Translations under genes and position numbers: made by a program | Assembly: GCA_016218415.1 (NCBI GenBank) | Contig: JACRED010000039.1 | Location: forward strand, 1 to 64,000 | DNA length: 64,000 nucleotides | DNA from: Nitrosomonadales bacterium | GTDB taxonomy: Bacteria > Pseudomonadota > Gammaproteobacteria > Burkholderiales > Gallionellaceae | Reading direction: 5' to 3' | Notes under the pieces: generated by a model | Database searches by the model: none | Seen by the model: the letters and a program-made list of their open reading frames with translations, nothing else | What the model was told of the DNA's origin: nothing | Shown here: piece by piece, positions 20,531-28,468 of the stretch | Numbering within the stretch: the stretch's first letter is position 1 | How the letters are laid out: each line of letters starts with the position of its first letter

Positions 20531-20552
20531 CCTGTCGTTCAAGCGGGACTGT
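20525..20552 (+). other. Truncated attC site (R'' and L'' half)
   Basis: GCCTAAC (20525-20531) is the exact reverse complement of the core site at 20190-20196, as required for R'' and R' of one attC. The following GTCGTTCAAGCGGGAC looks like an L'' arm. The right half of the attC is missing; an IS-like scrap with a CACCTCC/GGAGGTG hairpin (20573-20601) begins instead. Confidence 0.65.
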
Positions 20553-20712
20553 ATTCTTCCCCCAAATTAGTTGACACCTCCCCCTAACGGAACGGAGGTG
20601 TTTGGCGAGCTACGGGGTCAGGTCTAGCTTCGTAGCAAAAGCTCCCCCTCACGGTTTACGGCAACAGAACCTAGACCTCAGTACCGGAGTCGAATTGTTT
20701 TATGCCACACAC

Positions 20713-21003
20713 CTATGCCGCAATCGGCATCATGTGTTCCAGTTGATCCTCGATTGCGCTGCGGGCTTCGCGCAATTCGTATTCGTCCTGCAAGCCCATC
20801 CAGAACTGCACGGAAGTTCCGAACACCTTGGCTAGCCGCAATGCGGTATCGGCGGTGATGCCACGCTTTCCCAGCACGATCTCGTTGATGCGGCGCGGTG
20901 GGACGCCTATCGAATTCGCCAGTCTGGTCTGACTGATTTCCATCGGTCGCAGGAACTCTTCGAGGAGTATTTCGCCGGGATGTATGTTCTGTAATTTACC
21001 CAT
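20713..21003 (-). CDS. higA: HigA-family antitoxin (XRE helix-turn-helix), orphan
   Basis: 96 residues. The signature NIHPGEILLEEFLRPM begins a HigA-type XRE domain; the HTH lies at about 22-50 (ISQTRLANSIGVPPRRINEI) followed by KRGITADTALRLAKVFGTS. The start is the ATG at 21003, preceded by AAGGAG; a longer frame back to 21081 has no such support. HigA neutralises the HigB ribosome-dependent RNase and represses its own operon. No HigB-like frame is present upstream or downstream, so it is an orphan antitoxin or a general regulator. A MITE-like element sits where the operon partner would be. Confidence 0.88.
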   Translation of the reverse strand: MGKLQNIHPGEILLEEFLRPMEISQTRLANSIGVPPRRINEIVLGKRGITADTALRLAKVFGTSVQFWMGLQDEYELREARSAIEDQLEHMMPIAA

Positions 21004-21028
21004 TTCCAACTCCTTAATGGTAGTCCGT

Positions 21029-21118
21029 GTAGGGCGCAATAACCAACGGGCATTGCGCCGTATGAATCTTTCAACCTCCAACCATCCGGTGCAATGCGCT
21101 ACGCTTATTGCACCCTAC
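21029..21118. repeat. MITE-like element with 14-bp terminal inverted repeats
   Basis: It starts GTAGGGCGCAATAA and ends TTATTGCACCCTAC (one mismatch as inverted repeats), 90 bases in all, with internal GCATTGCGCC and GGTGCAATGC arms. It resembles the widespread GTAGGGTGCAATAAGC-type dispersed repeat. It lies upstream of higA and 6 bases from the 3' end of the deacetylase gene. Confidence 0.7.
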
Positions 21119-21123
21119 AAAAA

Positions 21124-22047
21124 TCACAACCCACTCAACACCTTGATATGCGCCTGCGCGCTACGCGCCAGCGCATGCAGCTCATAGCCGCCTTCCAGCG
21201 CCGAGACGATGCGGCCCCGCGCGTATTTGTCCGCGATGCGCTTGACCTGTTCGGTCACCCACGCATAGTCAGGCTCTGTCAGCCTGAGCATCGCCATGTC
21301 GTCGTCGCGGTGCGCGTCGAATCCCGCCGAGAATAAAATCATTTGCGGTTGAAAATCTTCCAGCGCGGGCAGCCAGTGTTGCGTGACAGCAGCGCGGAAT
21401 TCCGCGCCGCTGGTTCCGGCGGGCAGCGGGACGTTGATGATGTGGTCGTTGCCGCTGTCGGCACCGGCATAGGGGTAGAACGGATGCTGGAAGGTGGAGC
21501 ACAGCATCACGCGCGGCTCACCGTGGAAGATGTTCTCGGTGCCGTTGCCGTGATGCACATCGAAATCCGCGATCGCGACGCGCTGCAAACCGTGCTGCGC
21601 CAGCGCATGCGCCGCGCCGACCGCGACGTTATTGAAGATGCAGAAGCCCATCGCCCTGCCCCGCTCGGCATGATGACCGGGCGGACGGATGTTGCAGAAG
21701 GCGTTCTCCACCCTGCCCGCCATCACCAGATCGACGCCCATCACCACCGCGCCCGCCGCGCGCAACGCGGCATGGTAGGTGTAGGGATTCATCGCGGTAT
21801 CGCCGTCGAGCTGTACCATGCCGTGCTGCGGCGCGACGGCCGCTATCGAATCGACATAGTCCGCGTCATGCACGCGCAACAACTGCTCGCGCGTGGCCTC
21901 GGGCGCGTCGTGATGCTGAAGGTATACGAACAATCCCGATGCAATGAGCTGATCCTCAATCGCATGGATGCGCGCCGGACATTCCGGATGGTGCGCGCCC
22001 ATGTCGTGCTTCAGACAAAGTTTGTGACTGATGTAGGCGGTTTGCAT
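21124..22047 (-). CDS. Class II histone-deacetylase-family protein (AcuC/HDAC-like deacetylase)
   Basis: 307 residues, one arginase/deacetylase fold. The active-site signatures are intact: HPECPARI, the His pair in PPGHHAERGRAMGF, the zinc ligands in IADFDVHHGNGT and FSAGFDAH, and the catalytic Tyr in EGGYEL. It should remove acyl groups from protein lysines or small acetylated amines; AcuC deacetylates acetyl-CoA synthetase in Bacillus, while other relatives act on acetylpolyamines. It is transcribed divergently from a PatZ-like acetyltransferase gene, which favours a protein-deacetylase role. Confidence 0.9.
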   Translation of the reverse strand: MQTAYISHKLCLKHDMGAHHPECPARIHAIEDQLIASGLFVYLQHHDAPEATREQLLRVHDADYVDSIAAVAPQHGMVQLDGDTAMNPYTYHAALRAAGAVVMGVDLVMAGRVENAFCNIRPPGHHAERGRAMGFCIFNNVAVGAAHALAQHGLQRVAIADFDVHHGNGTENIFHGEPRVMLCSTFQHPFYPYAGADSGNDHIINVPLPAGTSGAEFRAAVTQHWLPALEDFQPQMILFSAGFDAHRDDDMAMLRLTEPDYAWVTEQVKRIADKYARGRIVSALEGGYELHALARSAQAHIKVLSGL

Positions 22048-22075
22048 GTTATCGATTTAAGATTAAATAACTCCG

Positions 22076-22144
22076 TATGGGCGTGATTCATCGCGCCCAT
22101 ACATACTCATGTACCAGAGAAGGGCGCGATGAATCACGCCCCTA
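22076..22144. repeat. Pair of inverted palindromic repeats in the deacetylase/acetyltransferase intergenic region
   Basis: TATGGGCGTGATTCATCGCG (from 22076) and GGGCGCGATGAATCACGCCC (22122-22141) are inverted copies of one unit, each itself partly palindromic. The ATTCATCGC core recurs at the 5' end of glnD. The pair occupies the shared promoter region of the two divergent genes. Confidence 0.65.
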
Positions 22145-22235
22145 CGATATGTACTATTGATTATAAAACGCAACAAGAATGGCAATGGCACGGTGCTATC
22201 ATACCCAACAAGACATCCGGAATAATCGCAATATC

Positions 22236-24914
22236 ATGGGCAAACACTACCTCAACCCCCTTTTCTCTCCGAAGTCCGTGGCCGTGTTTGGCGCCAGCGA
22301 CCGTCCCGATTCGGTCGGGCAGATCGTGTTCCAGAACATGCTGGAGAGCGGCTTTCAGGGCGCGCTGTATCCGATCAACGTGAAGAACCCCGAGGTGCAG
22401 GGCAAGCGCGCTTACGCATCCATCGGCGACATCGGCGAGCCGGTGGAACTGGTGGTGATCGCCACGCCGCCGCAGACCGTACCCGGCATCATCGAAGATT
22501 GCGGCATACACGGCGTGAAGGCGGCAGTCATCATCACCGCCGGATTCGGCGAGGCAGGCCATGAGGGCGAGGCGCTGGAAAAGGAATTGCTGGAAACCGC
22601 GCGCCGCTATGGCATCCGCCTGATCGGCCCGAACTGCCTGGGCATCATGCGTCCCTCGATAGGTCTCAACGCCACTTTCAACAAGGGCAACGCGAACACC
22701 GGCAACATCGCTTTCGTCTCGCAGTCCGGCGCGCTGTGCACCGCGATCCTCGACTGGGCGCAAGGCAACGATGTCGGATTCTCCAGCGTGGTGTCGATGG
22801 GCTCCTCGACCGACGTGGACTTCGGCGAGATCCTCGACTACCTGGTATCCGACGCCAGCACCACCAGCATCCTGATGTACATCGAAGGCATCCGCAACGC
22901 GCGCAGTTTCATGAGCGCGATGCGCGCCGCCGCGCGCATCAAGCCGGTGATCCTGGTCAAGGTCGGACGCCATGCAGCGGGCTCGAAGGCGGCGATGTCG
23001 CACACCGCCTCGCTGGTCGGCGCGGACGATGTGTTCGATGCCGCCGTCAGCCGCATCGGCGTGGTGCGCGTGCAAACCGTCACGCAACTGTTCACCGCCG
23101 CCAAAGCGCTGTCCTGCGGCTTCCGCCCGGTGGGCAACCGCCTCGCGATCGTCACCAACGGCGGCGGCCCCGGCGTGATGGCGACCGACCGCGCGGCCGA
23201 CCTCGGCCTCGCGATGGCCACGCTGTCCGACAGCACGGTCGAATACCTCAACCAATACCTGCCGCCCAACTGGCCGCACGCCAACCCGGTGGACATCATC
23301 GGCGACGCGCAGGCGGACCGTTACCATCACGCCGTAAAAGCTTGCCTCGAAGACGACAACGTGGATGGCGTGCTGGCGATACTCACGCCGCAGGCGATGA
23401 CCAAGCCGCTGGAATCGGCGCAGGCGCTGATCGCACTCGCCGACAGCCACAGCAAACCGCTGCTGACCTGCTGGATGGGCGAGAAGCAGGTCAACGAGGC
23501 ACGCGACGCCTTCGCCAAGGCACACCGCCCGCACTTCCGCACGCCGGAACCCGCAGTCGAAGTGTTCTCGCACCTGTCCGCCTACTACCGCAACCAGAAG
23601 CTGCTGATGCAGATGCCCGGCCCGTTCTCGCACCACGTCGAACCGGACGTGGAAAGCGCGCGGCTGATCATCGAAGGGGCGATGCAGGAACACCGCAAGG
23701 TGCTGACCGAGATGGAATCCAAGGCGGTGCTGTCGGCCTTCCACATCCCGGTGGCGCGCACCATGGTCGCGCACTCGCCCAACGAGGCGCTGCTGATCGC
23801 GCAGCAGCTCGGTTTCCCGGTGGCGATGAAAGTCAATTCCCCCGACATCACGCACAAGAGCGACGCGGGCGGTGTGCTGCTCAACCTGAACAACGCCCAC
23901 GAGGTGCGTGCCGCCTACCAGCACATCATCGACAACGTGCAGCACAACCGCCCCAACGCCAAGGTGGACGGCATCTCCATCGAGCCCATGGTGGTCAAAC
24001 CGAACGGGCGCGAACTGATGATAGGCGTGACCAGCGACCCGGTGTTCGGCCCGGTGATCACGTTCGGCGCGGGCGGCATCGCCGTCGAGATCATGGGCGA
24101 CCGCGCCGTCGCGCTGCCGCCGCTGAACGATTTTCTGGTTAAGGAACTGATCCAGGACACGCGCATCGCCAAGATGCTGGGAAAATTTCGCAACATGGCG
24201 CCGGCCAACATGGAAGCGCTAGAGGACGTGCTGCTGCGCGTCTCGGAAATGGTGTGCGAACTGCCGCTGCTCAAGGAGATGGACATCAATCCGCTGATCC
24301 TCGACGAGAACGGCGCGCTGGCCGCCGATGCGCGTGTGGTGGTGGAATTTCGCCAGCCGAGCGCCGACCGTTACTCGCACATGGCGATCTACCCCTATCC
24401 CACCCAGCTGGTCAGCCAGTGGCAGCTCGCCGACGGCACCGACATCACGATACGCCCGATCCGCCCCGAGGACGCGCAACTGGTGCAGCGCTTCGTGCAC
24501 GACCTGTCGGACGAGTCCAAATATTTCCGCTTCATGAACAGCATGCACGAACTGACCGAGACCATGCTGGTGCGCCTGACCCAGATCGACTACAGCCGCG
24601 AGCTGGCCCTGATCGCCGTGAAGGTCGAGCAGGAACAGGAAGTCGAACTCGGCGTGGCGCGTTACGCCATCAACCCTGACGGCGGCAGCTGCGAATTCGC
24701 GCTGGTGGTGGCGGACAGCATCCAGGGCAAGGGGCTGGGACAGAAACTGATGGTCTCACTGATGGAAGCCGCCCGCGCCAAGGGACTATCGGTGATCGAA
24801 GGCGAAGTGCTGAGCAACAACCACAAGATGCTCAAGCTGATGACACGCCTCGGTTTCGCCATCAAGGTCAGCGATGAAGACCCGGGCGTGATGAAGGTGA
24901 ACAAGCCGCTGTAG
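22236..24914 (+). CDS. PatZ-like protein lysine acetyltransferase (ADP-forming acyl-CoA synthetase fused to GNAT)
   Basis: 892 residues from the ATG giving MGKHYLNPLFSPKSVAVFGAS; the frame extends upstream but without homology. CoA-binding domain (about 5-130; FGASDRPDSVG), succinyl-CoA ligase-like domains (about 150-460; IGPNCLGIM, SQSGALC, SHTASLVG), ATP-grasp domain (about 490-700; KVNSPDITHKSDAGGV) and a C-terminal GNAT domain (about 725-890; acetyl-CoA loop in VADSIQGKGLGQKLM). This is the architecture of PatZ/Pat of enteric bacteria, which acetylates and inactivates acetyl-CoA synthetase. The pairing with the adjacent HDAC-type gene suggests a reversible acetylation switch. The synthetase half may be catalytically inert, as in Pat; that is not decided here. 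Confidence 0.9.
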   Translation: MGKHYLNPLFSPKSVAVFGASDRPDSVGQIVFQNMLESGFQGALYPINVKNPEVQGKRAYASIGDIGEPVELVVIATPPQTVPGIIEDCGIHGVKAAVIITAGFGEAGHEGEALEKELLETARRYGIRLIGPNCLGIMRPSIGLNATFNKGNANTGNIAFVSQSGALCTAILDWAQGNDVGFSSVVSMGSSTDVDFGEILDYLVSDASTTSILMYIEGIRNARSFMSAMRAAARIKPVILVKVGRHAAGSKAAMSHTASLVGADDVFDAAVSRIGVVRVQTVTQLFTAAKALSCGFRPVGNRLAIVTNGGGPGVMATDRAADLGLAMATLSDSTVEYLNQYLPPNWPHANPVDIIGDAQADRYHHAVKACLEDDNVDGVLAILTPQAMTKPLESAQALIALADSHSKPLLTCWMGEKQVNEARDAFAKAHRPHFRTPEPAVEVFSHLSAYYRNQKLLMQMPGPFSHHVEPDVESARLIIEGAMQEHRKVLTEMESKAVLSAFHIPVARTMVAHSPNEALLIAQQLGFPVAMKVNSPDITHKSDAGGVLLNLNNAHEVRAAYQHIIDNVQHNRPNAKVDGISIEPMVVKPNGRELMIGVTSDPVFGPVITFGAGGIAVEIMGDRAVALPPLNDFLVKELIQDTRIAKMLGKFRNMAPANMEALEDVLLRVSEMVCELPLLKEMDINPLILDENGALAADARVVVEFRQPSADRYSHMAIYPYPTQLVSQWQLADGTDITIRPIRPEDAQLVQRFVHDLSDESKYFRFMNSMHELTETMLVRLTQIDYSRELALIAVKVEQEQEVELGVARYAINPDGGSCEFALVVADSIQGKGLGQKLMVSLMEAARAKGLSVIEGEVLSNNHKMLKLMTRLGFAIKVSDEDPGVMKVNKPL

Positions 24915-24936
24915 CAATCCCGGCTGCTATCGCGGC

Positions 24937-26484
24937 CTACAATCTGAAATGACCTACCGCCGATTGCAGGGCGCCCGACAGCTGCTCCAGGTGCTTGGCG
25001 GTATCGGTCATCGCATGGATCTCGTGGTTGTTCTGCTGGGACATTCTGGCGATCTCCTCGATGCTCCGGGTGATCTCGCCGATCGCCACACTTTCCTTTT
25101 GCATCTCCATCGAGATTTCATTGACCGACAGGGATACCTGCTGCGCCCCGAACTTGATCTGCCCGATCGAGTTCCCCGCCCGTTGCGTCAGGCTTTCGCC
25201 TTCCGCCACCTGTTTGACGGTCGCCTCCATGCTGCTGACCGCATGCCCGGTGCCGACCTGTATCTTTTCTATCATCTCGGTGATTTCCCTGGTGGACTGG
25301 CTGGTGCGATCAGCCAGTTTTCTCACTTCATCGGCGACCACCGCGAATCCACGCCCCTGCTCACCCGCGCGCGCCGCTTCGATTGCGGCATTCAGCGCCA
25401 GCAGGTTGGTCTGGTCGGCTATTTCCTTGATCACTTTGATGATGGACGATATCTGCTGCGACTTGGCTTCCAGATCCCGGATTATCCTGGAGGCATTGCC
25501 GACCGTTTCTGAAATATCGTGCATATCCGATACGACCTTGAAGATCACCTCGCCGCCTTCCGACGAAAGCTGCTCCGACTCGGTTGAAATCTCCTGCGCT
25601 TTCAGCGCGTTTTGCGCCACATTCTCAACGATGGCGTTGTTTGCTTCTACCGAGGCGGCGATCGACGTAACCACCTTGCTCTGCTGCTCGGAGCTGGATG
25701 CGATCTGGCTGGATGATCTGGACAATTCGGCTGCCGCTTCGGACAGGACAGCGGCCTGCGAGCGTATCTGGGTGATCATATCGCGCAATGAATTTTTCAT
25801 TGCGCCCAGCGAATTCAGCAGCTTGCCGATTTCGTCATTGTTGTGCCCCGTTGCAATGGGCTGGCTCAAATCTCCCGATGCGATCACCTCCGCCATTTTC
25901 ACGGCCATATTCAACGGATTGGTCAGCTTGCCGACGCTGCGTATGAACATCACCGTGATCAGCGCGATGAACACGATAGAACCGAGCACGATGTATTTCT
26001 GAATATTCGCGGAACGCTCCGCATCCCTGATGACCAGCCTGTTGCGCTCGGTATACGCGTCATTCAGCTTGACGAGTTCGGCATCCGACTCCCGTATATT
26101 GCCGCGCAACGGGGCGATCGCCTCCATGGAACTGTCCTGATGCAACACGCCCAACATCGATGCCAGCTGTTGCATCGTGCTATTGGCCGGATTGACGGAA
26201 TCCAGCGCCCCGATCCGCGACAGTTCTTCCCGTGCGTCTTCCAGCGCCTTGATGCTGCTGCCGCTGAGATTGCCGGAATCCACCGCATCCGAGACCCCGT
26301 TCAGGAACGTCTTGTAATGCGCCTTGGCGCCGGCGGACAGATCCATCAGCTGGAAGGCCTTGCTCATCTCGCTGGAGCGCCGGACATCGGAGATGGTCTG
26401 AAACGCCAGCACCAGCGTGATGGGCAGCATCACCACGACAAATTGCATGATGATCCTGCTTTTCAGCGAGAGTGAATTCCTCAT
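24937..26484 (-). CDS. Methyl-accepting chemotaxis protein, membrane-bound
   Basis: 515 residues. TM1 (about 10-30) and TM2 (about 165-187) enclose a periplasmic helical domain of about 130 residues, of a four-helix-bundle type; a HAMP domain (about 188-240) and the cytoplasmic signalling hairpin follow. The hairpin tip is the near-invariant [41 protein letters not shown] type. It senses an unknown ligand and signals through a CheA/CheW array, perhaps the one encoded at 460-2823. The gene is convergent with the acetyltransferase, 22 bases away, and stands alone. The C-terminus (SAVGHFRL) has no CheR/CheB-tethering pentapeptide. Confidence 0.94.
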   Translation of the reverse strand: MRNSLSLKSRIIMQFVVVMLPITLVLAFQTISDVRRSSEMSKAFQLMDLSAGAKAHYKTFLNGVSDAVDSGNLSGSSIKALEDAREELSRIGALDSVNPANSTMQQLASMLGVLHQDSSMEAIAPLRGNIRESDAELVKLNDAYTERNRLVIRDAERSANIQKYIVLGSIVFIALITVMFIRSVGKLTNPLNMAVKMAEVIASGDLSQPIATGHNNDEIGKLLNSLGAMKNSLRDMITQIRSQAAVLSEAAAELSRSSSQIASSSEQQSKVVTSIAASVEANNAIVENVAQNALKAQEISTESEQLSSEGGEVIFKVVSDMHDISETVGNASRIIRDLEAKSQQISSIIKVIKEIADQTNLLALNAAIEAARAGEQGRGFAVVADEVRKLADRTSQSTREITEMIEKIQVGTGHAVSSMEATVKQVAEGESLTQRAGNSIGQIKFGAQQVSLSVNEISMEMQKESVAIGEITRSIEEIARMSQQNNHEIHAMTDTAKHLEQLSGALQSAVGHFRL

Positions 26485-26605
26485 TATTATTCATGTCCTC
26501 TTAAATCAAAACTTCAGGGTAAAACACGGGGAAATCTGAATTCTTATTATCGGCCTATCATGCGATTTCTTTAACCAAAATGAAATCCCAAGGCTATTGC
26601 CAAAA

Positions 26606-28093
26606 TCATTGCGGGGGCGGATTGATGATCGCACCCGCCGTCTCTTCCGTTATGCTGGCCTTGGGTTTGATCTCTGCTTCAGGAACCGCTTCGGATGAAG
26701 GCGGCGCCACTATGCCCGCTCCGACATTGGATACTTCAGCCGTGGCAGGCGCTGCCTGCTGCACCTCGGCCTTCGGTGCCTCTGTGGCGACAGGTGTCAC
26801 CTGGCCAGCTTCGACACCGGGAGCTTCTACCGGCGGTGCTACCTGCGGCATCTCAACCTTCGGTGCTTCCGTGGCAGCTGGCGTCACCAAGCTTCCTTCG
26901 ACTCCGGGCGTCTCTGCTGTCGCTGGTGCTGCCTGCTGCACCTCAACCTTCGGAGCCTCCGTGGTAGCTGGCAACACCTGACCCGCTTCGACACCGGGCG
27001 CTTCCGCCGTAACCGGTGCGGCCTGTTCCAACGCAACTGGCGGTGATGTTTCCGGCGCGTGGTCTGCCGCAGTATTTATTATGCCGGCCGGCTCCCCGAT
27101 CTGTTGTTTCGCGGCTGCATCTTCCGCTACAACGCCGGTCGGCGTTTTATCCGGAATGATTTTGACTTTTATATAGGCCGTTTTGGCTTTTGGCTTGGCT
27201 CTCCCGTCTTTACCTTTCAAACCATCCTTGGCCAGCACGGCCTTGCGCTTCTTGACGGACCTGGACTTTGATCCGGTTGGCGGTGTCCTGTGATCCGGTT
27301 CAGCCTGCGCTTCGGCTGGCCTGACGTTCTCGGGAGCGGTTTCCGATAGACTGGCCGGCGGCAACTGCGCTGCAACCGCATCCCGTTCCGCTTTCGCCCT
27401 GGCATCTGCTTCCTGCTGCGCCTTCAACAATATTTGTGCCGCCAATTGCCTGGCGGCCCAATCCCGTCGCTCGATATATTTTGCATGACTCGCATCATCC
27501 GTGGCATTTGCGGAAGCCAAGTTAAACCACATATAGGCAGTTTCATTATTCTGCGCGACCTCCCGGCCATCGCTGTAAATCTGGCCCAGCTTGTACTGTG
27601 CCAATGCGTTGCCCTGGTCCGCGGCACGCTGGTACCACTCGATGGCCTTCTGAACATCCTGCAGCACACCATGTCCCTGCGCATACATATCCCCGAGGTT
27701 GAGCTCGCCCAGCGCATCCTTTCTATCCGCCGCGGATTGAAACATCTGGACGGCCTTCCTGTAATTCTGGGGAACCCATTTCCCCTGCGCATACATCATC
27801 CCGAGTTTGACCTGCGCCGGGGCATGGCCCTGATCGGCTGCCAGCAGATACCACTGCATCGCTTCCCGATAATCCGGAAGCACCACCAGTCCCTGCGTAT
27901 ACACGACACCCAGACTGTATTGGGCAACGGCATTGCCCTGTTTTGCCAGCGGGAGGTACAGGGTCGCGGCTTGCGCATAATCGCCCGCATCGAAAGCACG
28001 CTGTGCATCTGACAGCGCGTCTGCCATCGATTGCGCCGACATTGCGAAAATGATTATGCAACCCGCCAGCACCCGTTCAAACAATCGACTCAT
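26606..28093 (-). CDS. Secreted Sel1-repeat protein with a repetitive Pro/Glu/Val/Ala tail
   Basis: 495 residues from the ATG before SRLFERVLAGCII; a signal peptide ends near MADA (about 25). Five Sel1-like/TPR repeats (about 28-205) have the GNAVAQYSLGVVYTQG type consensus and end in a DWAARQL helix. A Lys/Arg-rich middle (about 270-320) leads to a long low-complexity tail (about 340-490). In the tail a unit of roughly 30 residues, TEAPKVEVQQAAPATAE followed by a Val/Gly/Pro stretch, recurs about three times. Sel1 domains are protein-protein interaction scaffolds, often periplasmic or membrane-associated. The tail resembles cell-wall-spanning linkers. Its partner is unknown. Confidence 0.8.
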   Translation of the reverse strand: MSRLFERVLAGCIIIFAMSAQSMADALSDAQRAFDAGDYAQAATLYLPLAKQGNAVAQYSLGVVYTQGLVVLPDYREAMQWYLLAADQGHAPAQVKLGMMYAQGKWVPQNYRKAVQMFQSAADRKDALGELNLGDMYAQGHGVLQDVQKAIEWYQRAADQGNALAQYKLGQIYSDGREVAQNNETAYMWFNLASANATDDASHAKYIERRDWAARQLAAQILLKAQQEADARAKAERDAVAAQLPPASLSETAPENVRPAEAQAEPDHRTPPTGSKSRSVKKRKAVLAKDGLKGKDGRAKPKAKTAYIKVKIIPDKTPTGVVAEDAAAKQQIGEPAGIINTAADHAPETSPPVALEQAAPVTAEAPGVEAGQVLPATTEAPKVEVQQAAPATAETPGVEGSLVTPAATEAPKVEMPQVAPPVEAPGVEAGQVTPVATEAPKAEVQQAAPATAEVSNVGAGIVAPPSSEAVPEAEIKPKASITEETAGAIINPPPQ

Positions 28094-28468
28094 ATTGGTT
28101 ATCCTTACCCACAACCCTGCCCATTGAGCGCAGACAGCATCGCATGCGTCCCCTGACCAATGCGCCGCCATATGGCGATTTCAACCCGCATCCCTGCACC
28201 CAAACAATTGTTCCAGTATTTTTCGTATCATCGGTTCAAAAACGAATCTGCGATAGCCGGAACAACCGTTGATTTACACATCAATTCCGTCAATCAACAC
28301 TAGCCGAGGGGTATACTCCGACGGTTCGCAGACGAGTTGTAGCTGCCTGCCCGGCATTATTGATATATGCAGAGATTCATCATATGCTTGCAAAGCATTT
28401 AGCCACCCGACATCTGCTTAAGGAATTCTCCGAACCCACTGGAATCGGTCAGACATTTTGTTGAATTT
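28094..28468. promoter_or_regulatory. Divergent intergenic region (375 bases)
   Basis: It lies between the Sel1 gene (minus) and the NarX-like kinase (plus), so it must hold both promoters. It is more AT-rich than the genes. The dyad TTGATTTACACATCAA at 28269-28284 is a possible operator; its half-sites are FNR-like but the spacing is two bases too long. No reliable -35/-10 pair or Shine-Dalgarno for the kinase was found. Confidence 0.4.

Larger units (their letters stand above)
19984..20701. repeat. Perfect 17-bp inverted repeats bounding the IS110/cassette segment
   Basis: AAAACAATTCGACTCCG at 19984-20000 and its exact reverse complement CGGAGTCGAATTGTTTT at 20685-20701 enclose 684 bases. 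The enclosed segment holds the IS110 remnant, the integron-type cassette and a further IS-like scrap. Matching flanking target duplications were not seen. Confidence 0.7.

Noticed and set aside
20573-20601. CACCTCC/GGAGGTG hairpin as terminator of the cassette gene
   Set aside because: It lacks a clear terminal T-run and lies in IS-like sequence that interrupts the attC; better explained as part of an IS remnant.
20602-20835. A 77-codon plus-strand frame over the start of the accessory island
   Set aside because: Its second half is antisense to the HigA coding sequence and the first half lies in repeat debris.
28269-28284. FNR-like dyad TTGATTTACACATCAA upstream of the NarX-like kinase
   Set aside because: The half-sites TTGAT and ATCAA are separated by six bases rather than the four of FNR/CRP-type sites, so it is only listed as a possible operator.
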